Positions 25,360 to 34,569 of a stretch of 64,000 nucleotides of DNA are shown in pieces. The DNA comes from JARRJS01 sp037388885. GTDB lineage: Bacteria > Gemmatimonadota > Gemmatimonadetes > Longimicrobiales > RSA9. A program made the position numbers and the translations under genes. Where the stretch lies: the NCBI GenBank assembly GCA_037388885.1, contig JARRJS010000002.1, forward strand, positions 29,918 through 93,917, written 5' to 3'. How positions within the stretch are numbered: position 1 is the stretch's first letter; the number at the start of each line of letters is the position of its first letter. A model generated the notes under the pieces. That model did not search any database. It was not told the origin of the DNA and worked only from the letters and a program-made list of their open reading frames with translations.

Positions 25360-27861
25360 ATGAAAGGCGTCATCATGGCGGGCGGCTTCGGCACTCGCCT
25401 CAAGCCGCTCACCATCAACCGTCCGAAACCGATGGTTCCGGTGGGCAACCTGCCGGTGATGGAGCACATCTTGGCGTTGCTCAGGCGGCACGGCATCACC
25501 GACCTCGTGTCCATCCTGTATTTCCAGGCTGACCAGATCATCGACTACTTCGGCGATGGGTCCCGGTTCGGTGTCTCCATGGAGTATGCCCGCACCGACG
25601 CGGATTACGGGACGGCCGGGGCGGTGCGCTACGCGGCGGAGCAATTCGCCGGTGAGCGGACCCTGGTCATCAGCGGCGATGTGCTCACGGACTTCGACCT
25701 GGGGGCCGCCCTCGCCGAGCACGAGCGACATGATGCCGAGGCCACCATCGTGCTGACGTCGGTGGCGAACCCGTTGGCATTCGGCATCGTCATCGTGGAC
25801 CGTGAAACGAGTCGCATCGAGCGGTTCCTGGAAAAGCCCACCTGGGGCGAAGTCTTCAGCGACACCATCAACACGGGGATCTACGTGCTGGAGCCCGCGG
25901 CGCTGCATCGCGTGCCGCTGGGCGAAGAGCGCGACTTCTCGCGTCACCTGTTCCCCGCCATGCTGCAGGATGGCGCGGCGCTTTTCGGGCATGTCGCAGA
26001 GGGGTACTGGCGCGACATTGGCAACCTGGACGAGTACCGGCAGGCGAACGAGGACATTCTGCGCGATCGCGTCCGGGTGGAGTTGGATGGTGTGGAGCGC
26101 CGCCTCGGCGAGGGCCGGGTGGTGCTGTCGGGCGACGCCGTGTTGGCGGAAGGTGTGGAGGTGCGGGGCACGGTGTTGCTGGGTCGGGGCGTGCGGATCG
26201 AGCGGGGCGCGTACCTGGAGAACGTGATCGTGGGAGCGGGCAGCGTCGTGGGCGAAGACGCTCACCTGCGGGACACGGTGCTGTGGGAGGATTGTCGCGT
26301 TGGCGCGGGTTCGCGCCTGAGCGAGGCGGTGTGCGCCCGGGGCGTACATGTGGACAAGCGGGCGTCGGTGCGGGAGCACAGCGTGCTGGCGGACCGGACC
26401 GAGGTGGGGGAGGGGGCGGTGGTAAGCCAGAGCGTGAAGGTGTGGCCCGACAAAGTGGTGGACGAGTACGCCGTGCTCAGCCACTCGCTGATCTGGGGCG
26501 AAGCCTGGGAGCGGAGCCTGTTCCACGGGTCGCGCGTGAGCGGCGTGCCGAACACGGAGCTGACGCCGGAGATGGCGGTCCGTCTGGGCGCGGCGTTCGG
26601 AGCGTCCTTGGGCCCGGGTCAGACCGTGGCCACGTCCAGAGACTCGGATCGCGCATCGCGCATGATCAGCCGGGCGCTCATCACCGGGATGATGTCCGTG
26701 GGCGTGGACGTAGAGGACCTCCGGGTGCTGCCGATCCCCGTGGTGAGACACGCGGTCCACCACCGGCGGGAGATGGGCGGCACGCACGTGCGCCGCTCGC
26801 CGTTCGACGCACGCGTGGTGGACGTGCTCCTCATCGACGGCACGGGTCGGGACCTGCCGCCGGGCAAGACGCAGACCATCGAACGACTGTTCTCGCGCGA
26901 GGACTTTCCCCGTGCGGGGCCGGACGGGACCGGTGCGGTCCATTTCCCCACCCGCGTCGTGGAGGCGTATCGGGAGCACTTCCTGAGTCAGGTAGACCAT
27001 CAGGTCATAGCCGAACGTCGCTATCGCCTGGTGGTGGATTACGCCTACGGCACAACGGTGGAGGTCTTCCCATCCATACTGGGTGCCCTGGGCGCGGAGG
27101 CCGTGAGCCTCGATGCCTACACTGCGCCAGGACGGCTGTCGCGTACGGAAACCGAATTCCGCGATGCTCTGGACCGGCTGGCCGGAATCGTGCGGTCTAT
27201 CGAAGCGGACTTGGGTGTCTGGCTGGACCCGGGCGGCGAGGTGATCGAGCTGGTGGATGGGTCCGGCCGGCACGTGCCGCCACGCACGGCGCAGGCCGTG
27301 GTCGTGGACCTGGCGGTGCGCGAGCTCGGGGTTCGCCGGGTGGCGCTGCCGGTGACGAGCTCGGACCGTGTGGCGGGCCTGGTCGAGGCAGCAGGCGGCG
27401 AAGTGGTTTGGACCAAAACCGACCATTTTGCCATGATGGCGTCGGCGTCCGATGCGGAGCTGGTGGCGGGAGTCCGGGGAGAGTTCATCTTCCCGCGCTT
27501 CCAGGGAGCGTACGACGGCATGTTCGCGGTCACCAAGGTCCTGGAGACGCTGGCGCGGGCCGATCGTTCACTGACCGAGCTGGTGGCGGGCTACAAGCCC
27601 ATCTACGCGGCAGAGGCGCGCGTCGCATGCCCGTGGAGCCGGAAGGGCGTAGTGATGCGCCGGTTGATGGAAGCGACGGAGGATCTACGTCGGGAGTTGG
27701 TGGATGGGGTGAAGGTGCGGTGGGATGACGGCTGGGTCCTCGTGATTCCGCATGCCAACAAGGCCTATTTCGTCATCACGGCGGAAGCCGACACGGCCGA
27801 GCGGGCCGATGCGCGGGTCGCGGATTACACGAGAATGGTGGAGGAATGGCGTGATGAGTGA
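25360..27861 (+). CDS. Sugar-1-phosphate nucleotidyltransferase fused to a degenerate phosphomannomutase-like domain
   Basis: An 833-residue fusion. Residues 1-235 are a nucleotidyltransferase (MAGGFGTRLKPLT, then RPKPMVPVGNLPVMEH), probably making GDP-mannose or a related NDP-sugar. About 245-370 are left-handed beta-helix hexapeptide repeats. The rest has the phosphohexomutase fold, but its catalytic loops are altered. The TASHNP loop reads HVRRSPFD (near 475), the metal loop DGDGDR reads LDPGGEV (near 621), and the GEXSGH loop reads GEFIFPRF (near 706). The mutase is therefore probably inactive or regulatory. Similar fusions are known in several phyla. The start ATG has GAGG upstream; the end overlaps the next gene by 8 bases. 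Confidence 0.85.
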   Translation: MKGVIMAGGFGTRLKPLTINRPKPMVPVGNLPVMEHILALLRRHGITDLVSILYFQADQIIDYFGDGSRFGVSMEYARTDADYGTAGAVRYAAEQFAGERTLVISGDVLTDFDLGAALAEHERHDAEATIVLTSVANPLAFGIVIVDRETSRIERFLEKPTWGEVFSDTINTGIYVLEPAALHRVPLGEERDFSRHLFPAMLQDGAALFGHVAEGYWRDIGNLDEYRQANEDILRDRVRVELDGVERRLGEGRVVLSGDAVLAEGVEVRGTVLLGRGVRIERGAYLENVIVGAGSVVGEDAHLRDTVLWEDCRVGAGSRLSEAVCARGVHVDKRASVREHSVLADRTEVGEGAVVSQSVKVWPDKVVDEYAVLSHSLIWGEAWERSLFHGSRVSGVPNTELTPEMAVRLGAAFGASLGPGQTVATSRDSDRASRMISRALITGMMSVGVDVEDLRVLPIPVVRHAVHHRREMGGTHVRRSPFDARVVDVLLIDGTGRDLPPGKTQTIERLFSREDFPRAGPDGTGAVHFPTRVVEAYREHFLSQVDHQVIAERRYRLVVDYAYGTTVEVFPSILGALGAEAVSLDAYTAPGRLSRTETEFRDALDRLAGIVRSIEADLGVWLDPGGEVIELVDGSGRHVPPRTAQAVVVDLAVRELGVRRVALPVTSSDRVAGLVEAAGGEVVWTKTDHFAMMASASDAELVAGVRGEFIFPRFQGAYDGMFAVTKVLETLARADRSLTELVAGYKPIYAAEARVACPWSRKGVVMRRLMEATEDLRRELVDGVKVRWDDGWVLVIPHANKAYFVITAEADTAERADARVADYTRMVEEWRDE

Positions 27862-29017
27862 TGTGAGCGGGCGGCGGCCGGGTCCGTCCACGACGGCTGT
27901 CCATGCAGGTGCCCCGGAAGCGGTGCCCGGAGACCCGGTGGTGACGCCGGTCGTGCAGAGCGCGACCTTTTTCAATGCACCGGTCCCGGAAGGTGAGGTG
28001 CGCTACGGCCGGTATGCCAACACGCCCAATCACGCCGTCCTGGCGGCCAAGCTGGCGGCGCTGGAGGGGGCCGAATCCGCGCTGGCCGTGGGCAGCGGGA
28101 TGGGTGCCATCGCCCTCACCGTGCTGGCGTTCGTGGGAAGCGGCGACCACATCGTGGCGGCTCAAACGCTGTATGGCGGGACGACCAACCTGCTCACGCG
28201 GGAGCTGCCGCGCCTCGGCATCGAGACCACGTTCGTGCACCAGCCGGGACGATGGCGCGAGGCGGTACGGCCCAATACGCGGCTGCTGTACGTCGAAGTG
28301 CCGGTCAACCCGACGCTGGCGATCCCGGACATCCGGCCGCTGGCGGATCTGGCCCGGGAGCGCGGCCTGCCACTGGTTGTGGATGCCACGTTCGCGACGC
28401 CCATCAATTTCCGTCCCCTGGAGCACAGGGCGGACGTGGTGGTGCACAGCGGCACGAAGTACCTGGGCGGGCACTCGGACGTGGTTGCCGGCGTGGTGGC
28501 CGGCCCGGCCGATGTCGTGGAGGAGGTGCGCACACGGCTGAAGGCCTTCGGCCAGGGACTGGATCCGCACGCCCTCTGGCTGCTGGAACGGGGCATCAAG
28601 ACGCTGGCCGTGCGCATGGAGCGGCACAACGCCAACGGTTTGCGCGTCGCCCGCTGGCTCGAGGCTCACGACGCGGTGGCCAGGGTGTTCTACCCGGGAC
28701 TGGCAAGCCACCCGGACCATGCGCTGGCAGGCGAGCTGTTCGACGGATTCGGCGGCATGGTGAGCATGGTGGTGAAAGGTGGCGATGAGGCGGCGGTGGG
28801 CGTCATGGAGCGGCTGCGTCTGATCCGTGTGGCGCCGAGCCTCGGCGGCGTGGAGTCGCTGGCGTCCATGCCACGCTACACGTCGCACGCGGCCCTGAGC
28901 GCGGAGGAGCGCCACGCGCTGGGCATCGACGACGGCTTCATCCGCCTTTCCCTGGGCGTGGAAGACCCCCAGGACCTGGAAGCGGACCTGGCGCAGGCGC
29001 TGGAAGCGGGGAGCTGA
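27854..29017 (+). CDS. Cys/Met-metabolism PLP enzyme (cystathionine gamma-synthase/lyase family)
   Basis: A cytosolic PLP-dependent enzyme of 387 residues. The PLP Lys lies in VVHSGTKYLGGHSD (near residue 204). AVGSGMGAI and YGRYANTPNH are cofactor-binding segments, and SLGGVESLASMPRYTSH is the family's C-terminal signature. Whether it is a synthase, lyase or methionine gamma-lyase cannot be decided by eye. ATG 27854 overlaps the upstream gene by 8 bases and has GGAGGAA 8 bases ahead. A second, more canonical member is at 50698-51855. Two bases separate it from the acylase gene. Confidence 0.85.
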   Translation: MSDVSGRRPGPSTTAVHAGAPEAVPGDPVVTPVVQSATFFNAPVPEGEVRYGRYANTPNHAVLAAKLAALEGAESALAVGSGMGAIALTVLAFVGSGDHIVAAQTLYGGTTNLLTRELPRLGIETTFVHQPGRWREAVRPNTRLLYVEVPVNPTLAIPDIRPLADLARERGLPLVVDATFATPINFRPLEHRADVVVHSGTKYLGGHSDVVAGVVAGPADVVEEVRTRLKAFGQGLDPHALWLLERGIKTLAVRMERHNANGLRVARWLEAHDAVARVFYPGLASHPDHALAGELFDGFGGMVSMVVKGGDEAAVGVMERLRLIRVAPSLGGVESLASMPRYTSHAALSAEERHALGIDDGFIRLSLGVEDPQDLEADLAQALEAGS

Positions 29018-29019
29018 CC

Positions 29020-31374
29020 ATGCTGCACCAAGACAGGGACGGGGTCGTACACGCTATTGTCGCGACGCTGCTGGTGGCGATCGCCGTGGCCGTGGCTGCC
29101 CTGGTCGTGTACGTCCGATCGTCGCTGCCCAAGAACGAGGGCACGGTGCAGCTGCCGGGATTGGCGGCGCCCGTGACCGTGGGCTGGGACTCCCTGGGTG
29201 TGCCGTATGTGCAGGCACGCACCATCGAGGACGCCTGCTTCGCCCAGGGCTACCTTCATGCCCGCAACCGGCTGTGGCAGATGGAGGTCACGCGGCGGGT
29301 CGCCCAGGGACGATTGGCGGAGATCCTGGGCAAGAAGGCGCTGGACGATGATCGGTTCCTGCGCACCATCGGACTCTGGCGCGCCGCCGGCGCCATGGAG
29401 AAAGCGCTGGACCCGCGCTCCCGACGCCTGGTGCAGGCCTACGTCGATGGGGTGAACGCGTGGCTGACCCACCGGCAAGGCGCTCTGCCACCCGAGTTCC
29501 TGGCCCTGCGCTTCAAGCCGGCTCCCTGGACGGTGCACGATGTGATGGGCGTCGAGAAGGTCATGGCGCTCACGCTTTCGGAGTACGAGCGGAGCGCGGC
29601 GGCGACCCGGGCGGCCTTGCAACTGGGCGACACCATCCGCGCCCTGCTGCCGGCCTATCCGGCATGGGGGCCCACGATCCTCGGCGACGCTCGGCCCATG
29701 GCCGTGCCCAAGCTGGCGGAACGCCTTCTGAACGCGTTCAGCATCGTACGCGCGTCCAACGCCTGGGCGATCTCCGGGCGGCACACCACGTCCGGCAAGC
29801 CCATCCTGGCCAACGACCCGCATCTGCCCCTGGAAGCGCCCAGCCTCTGGTACCTGATGGGGCTCCGGGCCGACAGCCTGGATGTCGTGGGCGCGACGCT
29901 GCCCGGATCGCCGTTCGTGGTCCTGGGCCACAACCCTGCCATCGCCTGGGGCATGACCAATGCCATGGTGGACGACGCCGACCTGTTCGTGGAGCGTCGC
30001 GATCCCGCCGATTCCACGCGCTACCTCGCACCGGACGGCAGCCGGCCGTTCCAGCACATCGACGAGCAGATCCGGGTCCGGGGTCGCGACCAGCCCGTGC
30101 CGCTCCGGATCCTGCTGACGCGGCACGGGCCGATCGTCTCCGATGTCGTCCACGGCCTGGGTCATCGCCTCATCGCCCTGCGCTGGACCACCGCGTTTCC
30201 CGCGCACACCGTCCGGGCCCTGGCCGCCATCGACCAGGCCGCGAACTGGGACGAATTCGTCCAAGCCATGCGGTACTTCGACGACCCCAGCCAGAACGTC
30301 GTGTACGCGGACACCGCCGGCCACATCGGCTACTACATGGGCGGCACGGTGCCCCTGCGAAACGGGCACAAGCCGCCCATGCTGCCGGTGCCCGGCTGGA
30401 CGGGGGCGTGGGATTGGACCGGCGCCCTGTCGTTCGAGCAACACCCCCACGAGCTGGATCCGCCGGACGGCTTCGTGGTGACGGCCAACAACAAACAGAC
30501 CGCCGGCCCGGTCGCGGATCTGATCAGCCAGGATTGGGAGGAACCGTTCCGTGCCATGCGTATCCTCCAGATGCTGCGCAAGGGCGGACCGTTCGATGCG
30601 ACCGATGTCGCCGCTATGCAGACGGACGTGCGGGACGACAGGGCGGCGCGCTACATCGACCGCGCCGTTGCGGCGGCCAGGGCCGACAGCATGTCCGACA
30701 CCGCACGCCTCCTCGCCGGCTGGGACCTGGAGGCCAAGCCGTCTTCCCGGGCAGCAACGGTCTATTACCTCTGGCTCGCCGCCCTGCGCACTGAAATGCA
30801 ACGCCGGCTGTACGGCACGGCGGATGTCTCCGGCTTCATGCCCCGCAAGGCCGTGACCCGGATGCTGCAGGAGCGGGCGCTGCCCTGGGCAGGTACGGAT
30901 GCGGAGACAGGGTATCGCGCCGTCGCGGACTCGGCTATGCGCACGGCCGTTGCCCGGGCGAAGGACCGACCGTGGGGCGATGTGCAGAAAGTGTTGGCAA
31001 CCCATATCCTGGGTGGGGTCACCCTGCTGGAGGACGTGCTCCACCTGAACGTGGGACCGGCCCCTCGCGGAGGGTCGGCCACCACCGTGAACGCAGCGGA
31101 GTCGCACCCTTCGAGCGGCAAGAACGGCCTACCACTCATCTCGTCCTACGGACCCAGCATGCGCCAGGTCGTGGACCTCGGGAACGTAGACGGCGCGGGG
31201 GGGTTCATCCTGGGGACCGGACAGTCAGGCATCCCTTTCAGCCCGCACTACCGAGATCAGTTCCAACACTGGCGGCACGGCGGGCTCTGGCGGGTCCCCG
31301 TGGACAGCGCCGCGGCGGACGCGCGGACCCTGCAGCACATGACACTCGAACCGCAGACACCAGACGGATCGTGA
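29020..31374 (+). CDS. Penicillin-acylase-family (S45, Ntn-hydrolase) amidase
   Basis: A 784-residue exported or membrane-anchored amidohydrolase. One N-terminal hydrophobic helix (about 12-32) would anchor or export it. The alpha-chain region has YVQARTIEDACFAQGYLHARNR in two typical segments. The self-processing site precedes SNAWAISG, with the nucleophile Ser at about residue 246. The beta chain includes NDPHLPLEAPSLWY and the oxyanion Asn in VVTANNKQ. Family substrates range from beta-lactams to acyl-homoserine lactones, so the substrate is open. Its stop overlaps the next gene's GTG (GTGA). Confidence 0.9.
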   Translation: MLHQDRDGVVHAIVATLLVAIAVAVAALVVYVRSSLPKNEGTVQLPGLAAPVTVGWDSLGVPYVQARTIEDACFAQGYLHARNRLWQMEVTRRVAQGRLAEILGKKALDDDRFLRTIGLWRAAGAMEKALDPRSRRLVQAYVDGVNAWLTHRQGALPPEFLALRFKPAPWTVHDVMGVEKVMALTLSEYERSAAATRAALQLGDTIRALLPAYPAWGPTILGDARPMAVPKLAERLLNAFSIVRASNAWAISGRHTTSGKPILANDPHLPLEAPSLWYLMGLRADSLDVVGATLPGSPFVVLGHNPAIAWGMTNAMVDDADLFVERRDPADSTRYLAPDGSRPFQHIDEQIRVRGRDQPVPLRILLTRHGPIVSDVVHGLGHRLIALRWTTAFPAHTVRALAAIDQAANWDEFVQAMRYFDDPSQNVVYADTAGHIGYYMGGTVPLRNGHKPPMLPVPGWTGAWDWTGALSFEQHPHELDPPDGFVVTANNKQTAGPVADLISQDWEEPFRAMRILQMLRKGGPFDATDVAAMQTDVRDDRAARYIDRAVAAARADSMSDTARLLAGWDLEAKPSSRAATVYYLWLAALRTEMQRRLYGTADVSGFMPRKAVTRMLQERALPWAGTDAETGYRAVADSAMRTAVARAKDRPWGDVQKVLATHILGGVTLLEDVLHLNVGPAPRGGSATTVNAAESHPSSGKNGLPLISSYGPSMRQVVDLGNVDGAGGFILGTGQSGIPFSPHYRDQFQHWRHGGLWRVPVDSAAADARTLQHMTLEPQTPDGS

Positions 31375-32378
31375 CGCGAGACACCGACAACTTCGACATC
31401 ATCGTCGTGGGTGCAGGTCCGGCGGGCCTCTCCGTAGGCGTTGCCGCCCGGGAGGCAGGCCTGCGCTGCGCCATCTTCGACAAAGGCTGCGTCACGCAGT
31501 CCATCGCCCTCTACCCCACGTACGGCCACTTCTTCTCCACACCGGACCGGCTGGAGCTGGGCCACGTGCCCTTCCTGACACAGAACGACAAGCCGACCCG
31601 ACGCGAAGCCCTCAAGTACTACCGCCGCATCGTCCAGCACTTCCAGCTGGACGTGCGCCAGTACCACGAGGTGACCTCCATCTGCCGCGAGGCCGACATG
31701 TTTCATGTGCGAACCCGTGCCGTGCACGGCGGTTCGGAAGCACAACGCGTCGGCCGTGACCTCGTCATCGCGTCCGGATACGCCGGCTCCCCCAACCTCC
31801 TGGGTATCCCCGGCGAGGACCTGGCCAAGGTCACCCATTACTACCACGAAGCACATCCGTACTTCGATCAGGATTGCGTCGTGGTCGGCGCCGGCAACTC
31901 CGCCGTGGAAGCCGCCCTCGACCTCTTCCGCGCCGGCGCTCGCGTTACCCTCGTCCACTTCCTCGACCGCCTCGACCCGGGCGTGAAGCCGTGGATCCTG
32001 CCCGATATCACCAACCGCCTCAAGAATGGTGAGATCGACGTCCGCTGGAGCACACGACTGGTCGAAGTGCGGCCCCGCAGTGTGATCCTCCGCCACGAAA
32101 AGTCCGGCGAGATAGAGGAGTTGCCCAACGACTTCGTCCTCGCCATGACCGGCTACCGCGCCAATCGGGCGATGCTGGAACACCTCGGCGTCAGTATCGA
32201 CAAGGGCACCGGCATTCCCGGACACGATCCGGACACCATGGAGACCGACGTCCCCGGCGTCTTCATCGCCGGTGTCATGGCCGCCGGCGACCGCCCGGAC
32301 AAGATCTTCATCGAAACCGGCCGGCTACACGGGCCCTGGATCGTCGACGCCATCCTGCGCCGGGAAGGGCTGCGCTGA
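31371..32378 (+). CDS. YpdA-type FAD/NAD(P)-dependent oxidoreductase (bacillithiol disulfide reductase family)
   Basis: A cytosolic flavoprotein of 335 residues. It has an FAD-binding VVGAGPAGLSVG motif, an NAD(P)-binding VVVGAGNSAVEAAL motif and a C-terminal FIAGVMAAGD flavin motif. No thioredoxin-reductase CxxC pair is seen between the two domains. SIALYPTYGHFFSTPDRL matches YpdA proteins, which reduce oxidised bacillithiol. The GTG at 31371 overlaps the acylase stop by four bases. If the assignment holds, the host probably uses bacillithiol; the bsh genes are not in the window. Confidence 0.8.
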   Translation: MTRDTDNFDIIVVGAGPAGLSVGVAAREAGLRCAIFDKGCVTQSIALYPTYGHFFSTPDRLELGHVPFLTQNDKPTRREALKYYRRIVQHFQLDVRQYHEVTSICREADMFHVRTRAVHGGSEAQRVGRDLVIASGYAGSPNLLGIPGEDLAKVTHYYHEAHPYFDQDCVVVGAGNSAVEAALDLFRAGARVTLVHFLDRLDPGVKPWILPDITNRLKNGEIDVRWSTRLVEVRPRSVILRHEKSGEIEELPNDFVLAMTGYRANRAMLEHLGVSIDKGTGIPGHDPDTMETDVPGVFIAGVMAAGDRPDKIFIETGRLHGPWIVDAILRREGLR

Positions 32379-32404
32379 AACCACCGTCTCGCCCCCATTC
32401 CGGG

Positions 32405-32426
32405 CGCCGGCACAAGGACGCCGGCG
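32405..32426 (+). terminator. Candidate hairpin after the YpdA-type gene
   Basis: CGCCGGC (32405-32411), an 8-base loop, then GCCGGCG (32420-32426) give a 7-bp GC stem 26 bases after the stop. No T-tract follows, so intrinsic termination is uncertain. An unusually AT-rich patch (TAATAT, 32503-32508) beyond it may mark the promoter of the next gene, though I find no convincing -35. Confidence 0.3.
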
Positions 32427-32544
32427 GCTCGGCTCCCCTCCAAGTTGACGCCGATTCCGCCCGCCGGTTAGCTTGCCACCGACAGAAATGGTTGTCATGG
32501 AATAATATGCGGTAACCGTTGTATGAATTCACCCGGAGGTCGGG

Positions 32545-34122
32545 ATGAGCGTAGACACGGTGTACGATCAGCGAACGGGGTTCCGGAACCAGGAGCTGAC
32601 GGACTGGAGTCATCCGGAGAACCGGCGCGCGATGGAAGAGGCGCTGGAGAAGGTCCGGAGCGAGTTGGGCGGGACGCTGCCGTTGATCATCGGGGCGGAT
32701 CGGATCATGGACGGTGCGGTGGGGGCGTCGGTGGACCCGGCGGATCCGACGCAGGTGGTGGGTCGTTTCGTGCAGGGTACGGCCGAGCATGCGGACCGTG
32801 CGCTGGCGGCAGCGACGGAGACGTTCGAGACGTGGAAGCGGGTGGATCACGAGGAGCGGGCGGAGTACCTGTTCAAGGCGGGTGAAGCGCTGTTGCGCCA
32901 CCGTCTGGAGCTTGCGGCGTGGATGGTGTACGAGGTGAGCAAGAGCTGGACGGAGGCGGATGCGGACGTGGCGGAGTTGATCGACTTCGCGAACTACTAT
33001 GCGCACCAGATGCTGCGCATCGGGGGTCGCCAGGAGGTGTATCCGTATCCGGGCGAGGACAACGAGGTGCGCTACATCCCGTTGGGGGTGACAGTGGTGA
33101 TCCCGCCGTGGAATTTCCCGTCGGCGATCATGGGTGGGATGACTCTCGCGGCGATCGTGGCGGGCAATACGGTGGTGCTGAAGCCGGCATCGACAGCGCC
33201 GGTGATTGCGGCGAAGTTCGCGGAACTGATGATGAGCGACGAGGTCGGCCTGCCGGCGGGCGTGCTGAACTTCCTGCCGGGTCCGGGCAGCAAGATCGGC
33301 GACAAGCTGGTGGATGACCCCCGCACGCGCATGATTGCGTTCACGGGCTCGAAGGAGGTGGGCATCCGCATATTCGAGCGGGCGTCCAAGGTGCACCCGG
33401 GCCAGAAGTGGCTGAAGCGCACGATCCTGGAGATGGGCGGCAAAGACGCGCTGGTGGTGGACGAGACGGCGGACCTGGACCTCGCGGCGGACGCCCTCGT
33501 GGCGAGCGCCTACGGGTTCCAGGGCCAGAAGTGCTCGGCCTGTTCGCGCGCCATCGTCGTGGACGAGGTCTATGACGACGTGGTCGAGAAGGTGGTGGAG
33601 CGGGCGAAGAAGATCCGCATGGGGGACCCGTCGGATCCCGATATCTACATGGGCGCGGTCATCGATGAGGCCGCCCGGAACAAGATCAAGCAGTACATCG
33701 AGATCGGGAAGCAGGAAGGCGAGATAGTGCTGGGCGGCGGCGTCCGGGAGGAGGGCGGCTATTTCGTCGAGCCCACCATCATCAAGGACGTGGACCGGAA
33801 CGCGCGCATCGCGCAGGAAGAGATCTTCGGGCCGGTGCTGGTGATCATCCGGGCGAAGGACTTCGACGACGCGCTGGATATTGCGAACGACACGGAGTAC
33901 GGCCTGACCGGCGGCGTTTGCTCCGCGAGCCGCTCCCGGCTGGAGCGGGCACGCCACGAGTTCCACGTGGGCAACCTGTACTTCAACCGCAAGATCACGG
34001 GCGCCCTGGTGGGCGTGCAGCCGTTCGGCGGCTTCAACATGTCCGGCACGGATTCGAAGGCTGGCGGGCAGGATTACCTGCTGCTGTTCACCCAGATGAA
34101 ATCCATCGCGGATCGCTCGTAA
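32545..34122 (+). CDS. rocA: L-glutamate gamma-semialdehyde (1-pyrroline-5-carboxylate) dehydrogenase
   Basis: It oxidises glutamate semialdehyde to glutamate, the second step of proline and arginine/ornithine breakdown. The protein has 525 residues, the length of stand-alone RocA/PruA2 enzymes rather than of bifunctional PutA. The NAD-binding segment is IPPWNFPSAIMGGM. The general base Glu lies in ILEMGGKDALVV and the catalytic Cys in GFQGQKCSACSR. The C-terminal PFGGFNMSGTDSKAGG is characteristic of P5C dehydrogenases. The ATG follows GGAGG at good spacing. No proline dehydrogenase gene is adjacent. It stands alone, followed by a structured non-coding region. Confidence 0.93.
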   Translation: MSVDTVYDQRTGFRNQELTDWSHPENRRAMEEALEKVRSELGGTLPLIIGADRIMDGAVGASVDPADPTQVVGRFVQGTAEHADRALAAATETFETWKRVDHEERAEYLFKAGEALLRHRLELAAWMVYEVSKSWTEADADVAELIDFANYYAHQMLRIGGRQEVYPYPGEDNEVRYIPLGVTVVIPPWNFPSAIMGGMTLAAIVAGNTVVLKPASTAPVIAAKFAELMMSDEVGLPAGVLNFLPGPGSKIGDKLVDDPRTRMIAFTGSKEVGIRIFERASKVHPGQKWLKRTILEMGGKDALVVDETADLDLAADALVASAYGFQGQKCSACSRAIVVDEVYDDVVEKVVERAKKIRMGDPSDPDIYMGAVIDEAARNKIKQYIEIGKQEGEIVLGGGVREEGGYFVEPTIIKDVDRNARIAQEEIFGPVLVIIRAKDFDDALDIANDTEYGLTGGVCSASRSRLERARHEFHVGNLYFNRKITGALVGVQPFGGFNMSGTDSKAGGQDYLLLFTQMKSIADRS

Positions 34123-34142
34123 GCGGCCTTTTGGGCCGAAGG

Positions 34143-34185
34143 GCGCCGGCGCTTCGCGCCGGCTGCAGGTAGCAGGTGGCAGCTT
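34143..34185 (+). repeat. Hairpin repeat, left copy of an inverted pair (REP-like)
   Basis: A perfect 8-bp stem GCCGGCGC-TTC-GCGCCGGC (34145-34163) is followed by GGTAGCAG (34168-34175), an extra GTGGCAG unit, and CTT. The stem lies 22 bases after the rocA stop and may also act in termination. The same layout occurs on the opposite strand at 34394-34437. Confidence 0.6.
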
Positions 34186-34393
34186 GAAACCCCGTCGGGT
34201 ACGTGCGTGCCCGGCGGGGTCCGGCCATCGCGGGGTGCGCCATTCCGGTGGGCGCAACGTTCGCGGTCGTTCGTCCCGTTCCCGGGAAGGCTGTGTCCTC
34301 ACGGTGGATTCCCGTGCGCCGGGGCTGTGGCCGGCGGGCGTCAACGACGATGGTTCTGCGCAACCGTCGACAGGCGCACCTCGCGGCGCAGGT

Positions 34394-34437
34394 AAGCTGC
34401 TACCCACAGCTGGCGCCGGGCGCAGCCCGGCGCCAGC
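34394..34437 (-). repeat. Hairpin repeat, right copy of an inverted pair (REP-like)
   Basis: A perfect 11-bp stem with a 3-base loop (34411-34421 with 34425-34435), rich in GGCGCC. Read on the minus strand it is followed by GGTAGCAGCTT (34404-34394). That string matches the left copy except that the left has one extra 7-base unit. The pair spans about 295 bases with hairpins outward, like a REP doublet or a very small non-autonomous element. Confidence 0.6.
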
Positions 34438-34569
34438 GCCCTGGCACCTTGATGAGAAGAGGGATCGTTCTCAGTTGACCGGGGTTGAAACGCGGACATA
34501 CATTCGGGCCACACCAAGGGGCGGGTGGCGTGGAGGTCGGGGGTGGCAAGGACGGACCGAGGCGAACGG

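Larger units (their letters stand above)
34123..34569. other. Structured non-coding gap between rocA and nfu
   Basis: 447 bases with no convincing gene. It holds an inverted pair of hairpin repeats at its first 300 bases (34143-34185 and 34394-34437). Between them lie further stems: an 11-bp stem with one G-T pair, ACCCCGTCGGG (34189-34199) with CCCGGCGGGGT (34210-34220), and a short TGCGCC/GGCGCA stem just after it. The last 130 bases lead into nfu and hold its GAGG ribosome binding site (about 34558-34561). Confidence 0.6.

Noticed and set aside
28876..31107. A 743-codon minus-strand frame
   Set aside because: Lies antisense to the acylase and PLP-enzyme genes, which show intact catalytic motifs; the frame itself has no recognisable protein features.
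32492..32508. TTGTCA and TAATAT as a promoter for rocA
   Set aside because: Only 5 bases separate the two hexamers, so they cannot form one promoter; the AT-rich patch is merely noted.
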